Of a stretch of 64,000 nucleotides of DNA, positions 1-8,500 are shown in pieces. This DNA is from Pectobacterium araliae (lineage in GTDB: Bacteria; Pseudomonadota; Gammaproteobacteria; Enterobacterales; Enterobacteriaceae). Both the position numbers and the translations under genes were made by a program. The stretch is taken from contig NZ_AP028908.1 in NCBI RefSeq assembly GCF_037076465.1, positions 682,001 to 746,000 on the forward strand, given 5' to 3'. Below the pieces are notes generated by a model that was not told the DNA's origin, did not search any database, and worked only from the letters and a program-made list of their open reading frames with translations. How positions within the stretch are numbered: position 1 is the first letter of the stretch; each line of letters starts with the position of its first letter.

Positions 1-579
1 GATGCGATCAGCGCCAGCCGTCAGAAGCTGGAAAGCCAGATTTCTACGCTGTACGGTGGTCGATTGGCCGAAGAAATTATTTACGGTGTGGAGCATGTTT
101 CGACTGGTGCGTCCAATGACATCAAAGTTGCGACGTCGATTGCTCGTAACATGGTGACGCAGTGGGGGTTCTCTGAAAAACTCGGTCCATTGCTCTATGC
201 AGAAGAAGAGGGTGAAGTTTTCCTCGGTCGTTCCGTGGCAAAAGCCAAGCATATGTCAGATGAGACGGCGCGTATCATCGATCAGGAAGTAAAATCTCTG
301 GTTGAGCGTAACTATGTGCGTGCTCGTGAACTGTTGATGGCAAATATGGATATTCTTCATTCAATGAAAGATGCGTTGATGAAGTATGAAACCATTGATG
401 CACCGCAGATCGACGACCTAATGGGACGTAAGAAAGACGTACGCCCGCCAGCAGGTTGGGAGGCATCTCGCTCCGATAACGATTCAGGCAATGGCGGTAC
501 ACCTAAAGCCCCTACGCCAGTAGATGAGCCGCAAACGCCTAATCCAGGCAGCAACCCCGGTAACACAATGTCTGAGTAA
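1..579 (+). CDS. ftsH: ATP-dependent zinc metalloprotease FtsH, C-terminal part
   Basis: The window opens inside this gene; 192 codons plus the stop are visible. FtsH is the inner-membrane AAA+ protease that degrades misassembled membrane proteins and regulators such as LpxC and sigma-32. The visible part is the peptidase-domain C-terminal half: [12 protein letters not shown], then the STGASND segment whose Asp is the third zinc ligand in the family, then a helical region. It ends in the usual low-complexity Gly/Pro/Asn tail ([10 protein letters not shown]). The AAA module and the HEAGH zinc motif lie upstream of the window. It is followed by a strong terminator and then folP, as in E. coli. 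The identification is secure; only the start is missing. Confidence 0.96.
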   Translation, partial: DAISASRQKLESQISTLYGGRLAEEIIYGVEHVSTGASNDIKVATSIARNMVTQWGFSEKLGPLLYAEEEGEVFLGRSVAKAKHMSDETARIIDQEVKSLVERNYVRARELLMANMDILHSMKDALMKYETIDAPQIDDLMGRKKDVRPPAGWEASRSDNDSGNGGTPKAPTPVDEPQTPNPGSNPGNTMSE

Positions 580-625
580 GCGGACGACAAATAATTCGCC
601 CGTGATAGACATCTGTAACATGATG

Positions 626-652
626 AAACCCCAGCCCAGGCTGGGGTTTTTT
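626..652 (+). terminator. Rho-independent terminator after ftsH
   Basis: An 11-bp inverted repeat (626-636 with 639-649, AAACCCCAGCC and its complement) is followed directly by a run of T at 647-652. It separates ftsH from folP, so folP-glmM probably has its own promoter or depends on read-through. Confidence 0.9.
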
Positions 653-711
653 ACTGGGAATGCTCTTGAAACACATTTCACGCTAACTACACCAGAATGC
701 GGAGGTAAATC

Positions 712-1545
712 ATGCAACTGGTTGCCAGAGATTCAACGTTGGACCTTTCCTGCCCACACATCATGGGTATTCTTAACGTCACTCCAGACTCTTTTTCAGA
801 TGGCGGTAAACACAATAAGCTCGATGCGGCATTACTGCACGTTCAGGAGATGGTTACTGCTGGCGCGACCTTGATCGATATTGGCGGTGAATCAACGCGT
901 CCTGGTGCGGCTGAGGTGAGCACGGAAGAAGAGTTGGGTCGTGTGGTGCCTGTGGTTGAAGCCATTGCTAAACGTTTTGACGTCTGGATTTCGGTCGATA
1001 CCTCAAAGCCGGAAGTGATGACGGCGTCAGCGCAGGCAGGTGCACACCTGATTAATGATATTCGCGCTTTGCAAGAGCCTGGTGCTCTGGAGGCGGCAGC
1101 GTCAACGGGGTTGCCTGTGTGCCTGATGCATATGCAGGGTATGCCGAGAACCATGCAGCACAAACCGCATTATGCTGATCTGCTGCAGGATATCGGAAAT
1201 TTCTTTCAACAGCAGATAGAACGTTGTGTGAGTGCCAACATTCCGAAAAATAAGCTATTACTGGATCCTGGGTTTGGATTCGGTAAGAATCTTGCTCATA
1301 ATTACACGCTTCTGGCTCGTCTGAGCGAGTTGCATCGCTTTGAGCTGCCTCTGCTAGTTGGCATGTCGAGGAAATCCATGATTGGACAACTCCTTAATGT
1401 GCCGCCAACGCAGCGTGTTCATGGAAGCGTCGCCTGCGCAGTCATTGCGGCGATGCAAGGCGCGCAGATTATTCGCGTCCACGATGTTAAAGAAACGGCT
1501 GATGCTATGCGCATTGTTGAAGCCACCCTTTCTGCGAAGGAATAA
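712..1545 (+). CDS. folP: Dihydropteroate synthase
   Basis: This enzyme condenses 6-hydroxymethyl-dihydropterin diphosphate with p-aminobenzoate to give dihydropteroate; it is the sulfonamide target of folate synthesis and is cytosolic. The product is 277 aa, the usual length for the family, and folds as a TIM barrel. Signature motifs seen are [15 protein letters not shown] (residues about 17-31), [39 protein letters not shown] and the C-terminal RVHDV. The start ATG at 712 has a good GGAGGT ribosome site at about 701. The stop lies 7 bp before glmM, so the two are co-transcribed as in E. coli. Confidence 0.97.
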   Translation: MQLVARDSTLDLSCPHIMGILNVTPDSFSDGGKHNKLDAALLHVQEMVTAGATLIDIGGESTRPGAAEVSTEEELGRVVPVVEAIAKRFDVWISVDTSKPEVMTASAQAGAHLINDIRALQEPGALEAAASTGLPVCLMHMQGMPRTMQHKPHYADLLQDIGNFFQQQIERCVSANIPKNKLLLDPGFGFGKNLAHNYTLLARLSELHRFELPLLVGMSRKSMIGQLLNVPPTQRVHGSVACAVIAAMQGAQIIRVHDVKETADAMRIVEATLSAKE

Positions 1546-1552
1546 AAACAAG

Positions 1553-2890
1553 ATGAGTAACCGCAAATATTTTGGTACCGATGGTATACGTGGCAAGGTC
1601 GGCGATACGCCGATTACACCTGACTTCGTACTTAAATTGGGCTGGGCTGCTGGGAAAGTACTCGCGCGGCATGGTTCGCGTAAAATTATTATCGGTAAAG
1701 ATACCCGTATCTCTGGCTATATGCTGGAATCGGCACTAGAGGCTGGGCTTGCCGCCGCAGGGTTATCGGCCTCTTTTACTGGCCCGATGCCTACGCCAGC
1801 AGTTGCTTATCTTACTCGGACATTCCGTGCTGAAGCCGGTATCGTTATTTCTGCTTCTCATAACCCCTATTACGATAACGGTATTAAATTTTTCTCCATT
1901 GATGGCACCAAACTGCCGGATGAAGTAGAAGAGGCGATAGAAGCTGAGCTGGAAAAGCCACTGACGTGTGTTGAGTCCGCGGAGTTAGGCAAAGCCAGCC
2001 GGATTGTTGACGCTGCTGGGCGTTATATCGAGTTTTGTAAGGGGACATTCCCGAGTGAACTGAGCCTCAATGGCTTGAAGATTGTCGTCGATTGCGCCAA
2101 TGGTGCTACTTATCATATCGCCCCAAGCGTATTGCGTGAGCTTGGGGCTAAAGTCATCGCGATTGGCTGTGAGCCGGACGGTATGAATATCAATGAAGAG
2201 TGTGGCGCGACGGACGTTAGGCAGTTACAGGCGCGCGTGCTGGCTGAAAAAGCGGATGTTGGGTTGGCATTTGACGGCGATGGCGATCGGCTCATCATGG
2301 TCGACCATTTGGGCAACAAGGTCGATGGTGATCAGATTCTGTATATCATCGCCCGTGAGGGCTTGCGCCAAGGGCAACTCCGTGGTGGTGCGGTAGGAAC
2401 CCTGATGAGCAATATGGGGCTTGAGGTTGCGTTAAAGCAACTGGGTATCCCGTTTGCTCGCGCCAAGGTGGGCGATCGCTATGTGTTAGAAATGATGCAG
2501 GCAAAAGGGTGGCGCATTGGTGCGGAAAATTCTGGTCATGTCATCCTGTTGGATAAAACCACAACGGGAGACGGTGTGATCGCTGGTTTGCAAGTACTTA
2601 CTGCGATAGTGAAAAATCATATGAGCCTGCATGATCTATGCAGTGGCATGAAGCTGTTTCCACAGATCTTGGTTAATGTACGGTTTACTGGCGAAAATGA
2701 TCCGCTGGAAGACAGCAATGTGCAGCAGATTACGCAGGATGTAGAAAAAGAATTGGCCGGACGCGGACGAGTATTGCTGCGTAAGTCTGGTACTGAGCCA
2801 CTGATTCGCGTCATGGTTGAGGGTGAACACGAAGAGACGGTGATTGTGCTGGCTAATCGTATTGCTGATGCAGTGAAAGCTGTCAGTTGA
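1553..2890 (+). CDS. glmM: Phosphoglucosamine mutase
   Basis: GlmM converts glucosamine-6-phosphate to glucosamine-1-phosphate, the step before UDP-GlcNAc for peptidoglycan and LPS. The protein is 445 aa, identical in length to E. coli GlmM, when started at [14 protein letters not shown]. The open frame extends further upstream, but that part overlaps folP and is not family sequence. The active-site serine is Ser102 in ISASHNP, the metal loop is FDGDGDR, and the C-terminal phosphate-binding loop is [12 protein letters not shown]. It follows folP after 7 bp and is followed by a hairpin terminator. Confidence 0.97.
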   Translation: MSNRKYFGTDGIRGKVGDTPITPDFVLKLGWAAGKVLARHGSRKIIIGKDTRISGYMLESALEAGLAAAGLSASFTGPMPTPAVAYLTRTFRAEAGIVISASHNPYYDNGIKFFSIDGTKLPDEVEEAIEAELEKPLTCVESAELGKASRIVDAAGRYIEFCKGTFPSELSLNGLKIVVDCANGATYHIAPSVLRELGAKVIAIGCEPDGMNINEECGATDVRQLQARVLAEKADVGLAFDGDGDRLIMVDHLGNKVDGDQILYIIAREGLRQGQLRGGAVGTLMSNMGLEVALKQLGIPFARAKVGDRYVLEMMQAKGWRIGAENSGHVILLDKTTTGDGVIAGLQVLTAIVKNHMSLHDLCSGMKLFPQILVNVRFTGENDPLEDSNVQQITQDVEKELAGRGRVLLRKSGTEPLIRVMVEGEHEETVIVLANRIADAVKAVS

Positions 2891-2921
2891 GGTTTTTTTG
2901 ATTCACCAATCAGGTAGATAA

Positions 2922-2963
2922 GGCTTTCGATATGTGCAGTATGTCGAAAGCCGCTGTTTTTTT
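2922..2963 (+). terminator. Terminator after glmM
   Basis: A 12-bp inverted repeat (2922-2933 with 2941-2952, GGCTTTCGA core, one G-U pair) is followed by a T-rich run ending at 2963. It lies 31 bp beyond the glmM stop. The remaining 170 bp before secG must hold the secG promoter; no strong consensus stands out. Confidence 0.85.
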
Positions 2964-3138
2964 CTGCAATCAAGCGGTGGTCGCTAAATTACCCTTGCGT
3001 AGGTTACATCCTTTGGTTAGTATTCAGACCCGCTTCATAAGGGATGTTCTACATCCTGTTTAGCGGAATGACACGCGGTTTGCCGCCAGAATATAGCATC
3101 TCCATGAATTATGGGGAAAACGGTTAACGGGTACGACT

Positions 3139-3471
3139 ATGTACGAAGCTCTATTAGTGATTTTCCTGTTAGTATCGATCGGGCTTGTTGTCTTGATCAT
3201 GCTTCAGCAGGGTAAAGGTGCTGATATGGGGGCCTCGTTCGGAGCAGGTGCTTCTGCCACTTTGTTCGGTTCGAGCGGTGCGGGTAATTTCATGACCCGC
3301 ATGACTGCGATATTGGCGACCCTGTTCTTCATTATCAGTCTCATTCTGGGCAACTTGAGTTCGCTGCAGAAAAGAGGCGGTGCATGGGATAACCTAAGCC
3401 AGCCAGAAAAAGTGGAGCAGACGACAACGCCTGTTGCACCTTCAACGCCAGCGAGTGACATTCCGAAGTAA
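3139..3471 (+). CDS. secG: Sec translocase subunit SecG
   Basis: SecG is the small auxiliary subunit of the SecYEG channel that stimulates preprotein export. The 110-aa product shows the family layout: hydrophobic helix at residues 3-21, a Gly/Ala/Ser-rich loop (KGADMGASFGAGASATLFGSSG), a second helix at about 52-72, and a polar C-terminal tail rich in Thr and Pro. The gene sits 24 bp upstream of tRNA-Leu(GAG), so mRNA and tRNA are probably made on one transcript, as for secG-leuU in E. coli. Confidence 0.96.
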   Translation: MYEALLVIFLLVSIGLVVLIMLQQGKGADMGASFGAGASATLFGSSGAGNFMTRMTAILATLFFIISLILGNLSSLQKRGGAWDNLSQPEKVEQTTTPVAPSTPASDIPK

Positions 3472-3495
3472 GCGTTTTGAAGCAGTAATTGTGAT

Positions 3496-3582
3496 GCCGT
3501 GGTGGTGGAATTGGTAGACACGCTACCTTGAGGTGGTAGTGCCCGATTGGGCTTACGGGTTCAAGTCCCGTCCTCGGTACCA
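3496..3582 (+). tRNA. leuU: tRNA-Leu (anticodon GAG)
   Basis: This is an 87-nt class II tRNA with encoded CCA, a long variable arm and the loop CTTGAGG, giving anticodon GAG. It is nearly identical to E. coli leuU as I remember it, except that position 5 is T, not A. The acceptor stem therefore reads GCCGTGG against CCTCGGT and has a T5-T68 (U-U) mismatch at the fifth pair. The gene is followed by a terminator and a P4-type integrase remnant, so it is the likely attachment site of the neighbouring island. Confidence 0.96.
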
Positions 3583-3592
3583 ACATAAAATC

Positions 3593-3620
3593 AATAGACG
3601 TCAACTGACGTCTATTTTTT
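3593..3620 (+). terminator. Terminator after leuU
   Basis: A perfect 11-bp inverted repeat, AATAGACGTCA (3593-3603) and its complement (3606-3616), is followed by a T run to 3620. It ends the secG-leuU transcript. Confidence 0.9.
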
Positions 3621-3778
3621 TATCTGAATCCCATGGATTTGCTGGTTTTCCTTTCTGTTCTAACTCTCCGACGTCAACCTGATTCAGCCCACATCAACAT
3701 ACTGGTGAGTATATATTTTGGCACTATGATGTCTTATATACTCAATCCTCACCGCAAGCACATGCGAGGACATTGATA

Positions 3779-4853
3779 ATGGCCCTGACAGATACCAAAG
3801 CGTTCTGCAAAACCAGAAGAAAAAGAGTATTCACTGACGGACGGTGATGGCATGTTTCTGTTGGTTCATCCCAATGGTTCCAAATACTAGCAGCTTGCGA
3901 TTTCGTTTTCCCGGTAGGCAACATTTGATGGCGCTGGGCGTCTATCCTGAAGTTTCCCTTTCAGATGCGCGTCAGAAACGTGATGACGCGAGAAAGTTGG
4001 TCGCGGCAGGCATCAACCCACGCGAACACAAGAAAGCAGCACAGGCTGAACTACAGTACAGGATGAAGCCAAAACGTTTGAAGCGGTAGCCAGAGCTTGG
4101 CACGGCGATAACAAGAAATGGTCGGAACTGCATGCGAACGCATCCTGAAGGGATTAGTTGAACATATCTTTCCCTATATCGGCAAAAGGCCCATTGCGGA
4201 TCTGCGGACAAAAGATCTGTTACCACCCATCAAAGCGGTAGAGCGTTCAGGTCGGCTAGAGGTCGCCACGCGATTGAAGCAACGTGTCACTGCGATCATG
4301 ACCTATGCCGTACAAAATGGCTGATTGATTATAATCCGGCGCAAGACATGGCTGGTGCAGTTATCTCTGGCAAAGTCATGCATCGACCTGCCTTGCCGCT
4401 TAACCGTCTCTCTGAGCTTCTGGAGAAGATTGATGGCGCGAGTTTACCAAATTGGTTATTAACCTCTCCTTGCTGATATTTATCCGCTCCAGTGAACTGC
4501 GTTTTGCCCGCTGGCCTGAAATTGATTTTGATAATGCCATGTGGACGATTCCCCCTGAACGTAAACCTATCCCCGGTGTGAAGTTCTCTGAGCGAGGTTC
4601 AAAAATGCACACGCCGCATCTGGTGCCGTTGAGCCGTCAAGCGTTAGAGATTCTCAGAAAAATACGGGAAATCAGTGGTCACTGTGAACTGGTTTTTATT
4701 GGCGATCATTCGCCCAGAAAACCGATGAGTGAGGGAACGGTAAACAAGACACTACAAAATATGGGCTATGACACCAAAATGGAAATCTGCGGCCACGGCT
4801 TTCGTACCATGGCCTGTAGTTCACTGATTGAATCGGGATTATGGTCGAAGGAT
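3779..4853 (+). pseudogene. Degenerate P4-type tyrosine integrase
   Basis: Successive reading frames carry pieces of one P4-family integrase in order. They run MALTDTKAF, LTDGDGMFLLVHPNGSKY, RFPGRQHLMALGVYPEVSL, ILKGLVEHIFPYIGKRPIADL, RLSELLEKIDGASLPNW, SSELRFARWPEIDFD and GHGFRTMACSSLIESGLWSKDA. At least five frameshifts and one nonsense codon (tag in place of Trp after SKY) break it. The catalytic Arg region (SSELRFARW) and the HGFR box survive. The sequence stops before the active-site Tyr and switches to unrelated DNA near 4853. P4 integrases use tRNA 3' ends as attachment sites, and this one starts about 200 bp after leuU, so it marks the island entry point. It cannot be active. Confidence 0.93.
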
Positions 4854-4953
4854 GCCGGTCAGTATCACCGCGTTCGATGAACAGGCGGTGGCACAGTGGC
4901 TGAGGGGATTTCCGGGTGGGCTTAATCTGGCAGGGATGGAGAACGGGCGGTAA
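4852..4953 (+). other. Short ORF fragment fused to the integrase break
   Basis: A 33-codon frame (MPVSITAFDEQAVAQWLRGF..., ending LAGMENGR) begins exactly where integrase similarity stops and ends 22 bp before a terminator stem. It may be the 3' end of another island gene joined to the integrase by deletion. I do not recognise a family, there is no clear ribosome site, and it may not be expressed. Confidence 0.3.
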
Positions 4954-4974
4954 ATAACCGCCACGGAGCGGCGG

Positions 4975-5024
4975 ATAAAATAAAGCCGGAAGGATCATTG
5001 GGATCGCTTCCGGCTTTATTTTAT
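4975..5024. terminator. Bidirectional terminator, outer copy of a duplicated element
   Basis: A perfect 18-bp inverted repeat (4975-4992 with 5007-5024) has A/T runs on both flanks, so it can terminate from either side. The same element occurs again at 5129-5176 with a few changes. It is the outer copy, distal to the rhs/immunity genes. Confidence 0.88.
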
Positions 5025-5030
5025 TTCTGG

Positions 5031-5123
5031 CTAAATCTGCTTATCCATCCATCTTCCGTGAATAATATCACCAGATAAGCCATCACTTATTTCATTAATA
5101 TTAACATCTGACACTACTATTTA
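5031..5123 (-). pseudogene. 3' end of a displaced Rhs-cassette gene
   Basis: On the minus strand a frame reads VSDVNINEISDGLSGD, then IIHGRWMDKQI and a TAG stop at 5031-5033. It has no start of its own: two codons upstream it meets a TAA, at the edge of the inner terminator repeat. The base composition is AT-rich like the immunity gene. It sits between two copies of the same terminator, just behind the live immunity gene. The best reading is the C-terminus of a former immunity or toxin gene left after cassette replacement. Its family is unknown. Confidence 0.5.
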
Positions 5124-5128
5124 GCAGG

Positions 5129-5176
5129 TAAAATAAAGCCGGAAGGATCGTGGGATCGCTTCCGGTTTTTATTTTA
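5129..5176 (-). terminator. Terminator after the Rhs immunity gene, inner duplicated copy
   Basis: This is the second copy of the element at 4975-5024: same GCCGGAAG stem, with a G-U pair and one bulged T. It begins 3 bp beyond the immunity stop codon. Read on the minus strand it ends the hcp-vgrG-eag-rhs-imm transcript. Confidence 0.82.
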
Positions 5177-5178
5177 TA

Positions 5179-5580
5179 TCACCATGATTTCATTGCGGTT
5201 GAAAATAAATTTTCTTCAAAATAAATTTTCACACCTTGGTTCGTTATCAAAATAATTTGCCCGTCCTTTTCTTCTTCTAAATAACGAATATCAATTTCAT
5301 CTAAATAACCTTTAAAGTCATCGATAGATGTACTTCCAGTTATTTTGTTTTTATTAACATATAATTGTAACACGCGAGATATTTCATACTGAACCAAGCA
5401 CAACTTATAATTATCAAACAAAAACTCGATGCCCATATAGTAAATAGCAAAAGAACCCGATCGTCTATCTAACTCAAATGATTTACTATTTTTTAAACCA
5501 CCCAATACAGTTTCATAAAACTCACCAAAAACAAAAGACGTTCTTCCATTAATCAGAAAGGATTGAAAAGTCATGTTCAT
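5179..5580 (-). CDS. Putative immunity protein of the Rhs toxin
   Basis: A 133-aa acidic cytosolic-type protein with no signal peptide or membrane segment. I do not recognise its fold. Its role is inferred from position: its ATG overlaps the rhs stop codon by 4 bp (ATGA), and a GGGGGAA ribosome site lies inside the rhs tip. It is as AT-rich as the toxin tip and unlike the GC-rich Rhs core. In Rhs and CDI loci the small gene directly after the toxin encodes the cognate inhibitor that protects the producer and its kin. A terminator follows at once. Confidence 0.75.
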   Translation of the reverse strand: MNMTFQSFLINGRTSFVFGEFYETVLGGLKNSKSFELDRRSGSFAIYYMGIEFLFDNYKLCLVQYEISRVLQLYVNKNKITGSTSIDDFKGYLDEIDIRYLEEEKDGQIILITNQGVKIYFEENLFSTAMKSW

Positions 5581-8500
5581 ATTATTTCCCCCAAGATTTC
5601 TTTGAACCTAATCAAACCCCTTTCCGCCTGTTGATAAATACCTGAACTAGGCTTCCCATGATTAATTACCTGTTCAAATTCTTGGATCGCTCTTTTCGTT
5701 TGAGATACAGCTTCACTCATAACTTTAGAGTTATTTGCCATATCTTTAATGACTTTATCTACTTCTTTTAAAACCTTACGGTCATTTGTCATTTCACCCC
5801 ATCTAAACCACTGACCGTCATTACCTAATCTTGCTTCAGATACCTTTCTTCCATTAACAAAAATATCAGCATGGGGTCCTTTAACAAGGACATCATCACG
5901 GTATGGTTGCATTTTTACAGAACAACCAGCCAACCCGAATGGGTCGATCCAACAGACTGGATTCTGAACATACCCGTAATTGCTTTCCCCACCCCCTATC
6001 CCTATCGGGTCAGGCGAGACATAGCATCCACCCGTCGGGTCATAGTACCGAAATCTGTTATAGCACAAGCCGCTTTCAGCGTCACGGTATTGCCCGGCAA
6101 ACGCCAGTCCCGGATCGAGTTTTTCAATATTATCGGTATAGCGCTGGCCCCATAAGTTGGTACGCGGAGCCTGCCAGCGCAGTTCGCCTTGCGGATTAAA
6201 AATGGCCTGCGGTTCGCCGTTATGGCCGCTGGTGACAAAGTCCGTTTCCCAACTGCCGTCTGTATTTTGCCGCTGTTGTACCAGCAGCTCCCAGCCGTTA
6301 TGTACCCAGTGGCGGCGGCTGATAAGCTGGTTGTCACGATAGTGCCGCACTTCGGCAATCTGGTCGCCGTCCCACAGGTAGCGGAGTTCGTCCTGCGTTT
6401 GCTCACAGCGTTTGCCGATACGTCGTCCGAACGGGTCGTAGCGGTAGTACCAGCGTTCTCCTGTCGGCGTGTCCACGACTCTAAGCTGATTACGGCTGTC
6501 CCAGCGGTAGTGCCACACCTGCGGCCGGTAGCCCGGCTGCACCACCTGTTTACGTATCAGCCGTCCGGCCTTGTCGTACTGGTAGTGAGTGTTATCCTGC
6601 TGGGTCAGGCGTCCGGCCTGCCAGTCGGTCAGGCGGGTGGCGTCCTGTGGCAGGCCACTGCGGGTGTAGCGGTATTGTTCTTCAGTATTGATGCTGCGCC
6701 CCGCGCCACCGCTCAGTACTGACAGCACCCGTCCGCTGGCATCGAGCTGATAGCCTGCCGCCTCGCGGTTGCGTCGGGTGCCGGTCAGGTTGCCTGCACC
6801 GTCGTAGAGGTATTCCCGCATCTGGGTGGGGTGCAGGCGACCGTCCACCGACTGGCCACTCATTTCCCGCGTCAGCCAGCCCATGGCGTCGTATTCACGC
6901 TGCTGTGTAAAACCGCCATTGCTGTGGCGGGTAGATTCACGTCCGGCGGCATCATGAGCCAGCGTTAACTCCGCGCCATCCGGCAACTGTACCTGGCGCA
7001 GTTCACCCGTCGCGCTATAGCGGAAGGTGCTGGTCAGTGCCGCACTGTCCTCTTCACCGTCCCAGTGCAGGCTGCGGGTAACGGTGTGCGATGCGTCCTG
7101 ATAGTGGCGTCGGATGACCGAACCGCTGTTGTACTCCTCTACCACACGGTCGCGCTCGTCATACGCCAACTGGATATGACTGGTGGCGGACGTGACTTCA
7201 GTCAGCCGACCTGCCGCGTCATAGCGGTAGTGCAGGGTGTCGTCCGGCGCGGTTTCCTTAATCAGCAGTCCACGCCCGTCGTACAGAAAGTGGCGGGTTT
7301 CTCCTTCGCCGTTGCGCAGGCTGATGCAGTGACCGTCTTCATCGTAACCATAGTGGGTTTCCGTCCCCGCCATGTCACGTTCACGTATGACACGTCCGTC
7401 TGCATCCAGCCACCACTGCCAGCGGTTGCCGTCCGGTGCCGTAACGCAGACAAGCTGCTGGCTTTCTTTGTCGTACTCATACTGCCAGGTGCGGCCTGCC
7501 GCATCGGTGCGTGAGGTCAGCAGGTCGAACGCGCCATAGGTTTGTGCCCATACTGCGCCGTTACCGTCGGTGTAGTTCAGCAGGTTGTTATGTTTGTCGT
7601 ACTGGCGTTGCTCTTGCTTGTCATCCGGGCGCAGCAGTTGCTCCGGTAGCTTCCAGCTTGCACGGCGATAACCGAGGCGGTAGGTTGAACCGTCCGGGCG
7701 CGTCCAGCTTGTGAGTCGGTCCTGCGGGTCGTAGCGCAGTTGCTGAGTGCGGGATTCTGCATCCGTGGCACTCATCAGGCGCTGCCGGTGGTCATAAAAC
7801 AGGCTGGCCTGTACCTGACCGTTCTGGTCGCTGACTTCAGTCAGCAGGCCGTAACGGTTCCAGGCAAAACACACTTCGCTGTTGTCCGGCCCGGTCAGGC
7901 TCTGCGGATTACCGGTGCTGTCGTACTGCCACGCCCAGTGGCGCGCGAGCGGGTCGGTAATCCCGACAAGCCGCTCATGGTCGTCATACTGGTAGTGCCA
8001 CTGGTGGCCGCTGCCGTCGGTAAAGGTACTGACCAGCCCGGTATCATCCAGATAGGCAAATTCCACCACCCGCCCTGCCGGAGAGATTTCCCGCAGCAGG
8101 TTGCCGACGTCATCGTATTCATAATGGGTGACATGGCCGAGTGGGGATTTCTCCCAGGCCATCAGGTAGAGGTCATTGAAGCCATATTCACTGCGTTGGC
8201 CCTGTCCGTCAGTCATCACCACGCGGTCGGTCAGGTACTCAAAACCGGCGGTCAGGTAGCCGTCAGCACAGGTGGTGTAAATGCACCGCCCCTGAAGGTC
8301 ATACTCATAATGCGCCCAGGTTTTATCGTTGTCGTGCCAGCGAGTCAGACGGCTATGGTTGTCATACTCGTAAAACAGGTGATAGGCATGGGCGGCATCC
8401 GCCTCGACCAGTCGCCCCTGTTCGTCCTGCCGGTATTCGGCCAGCATGGTTTTCTGGCCGCCATCAATGCGCTGTATCTGACGCAGAAACTCACCCTGCC

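Noticed and set aside
1382..1552. N-terminal extension of glmM into folP
   Set aside because: The added residues are folP read in another frame. The ATG at 1553 gives the exact family length and N-terminus.
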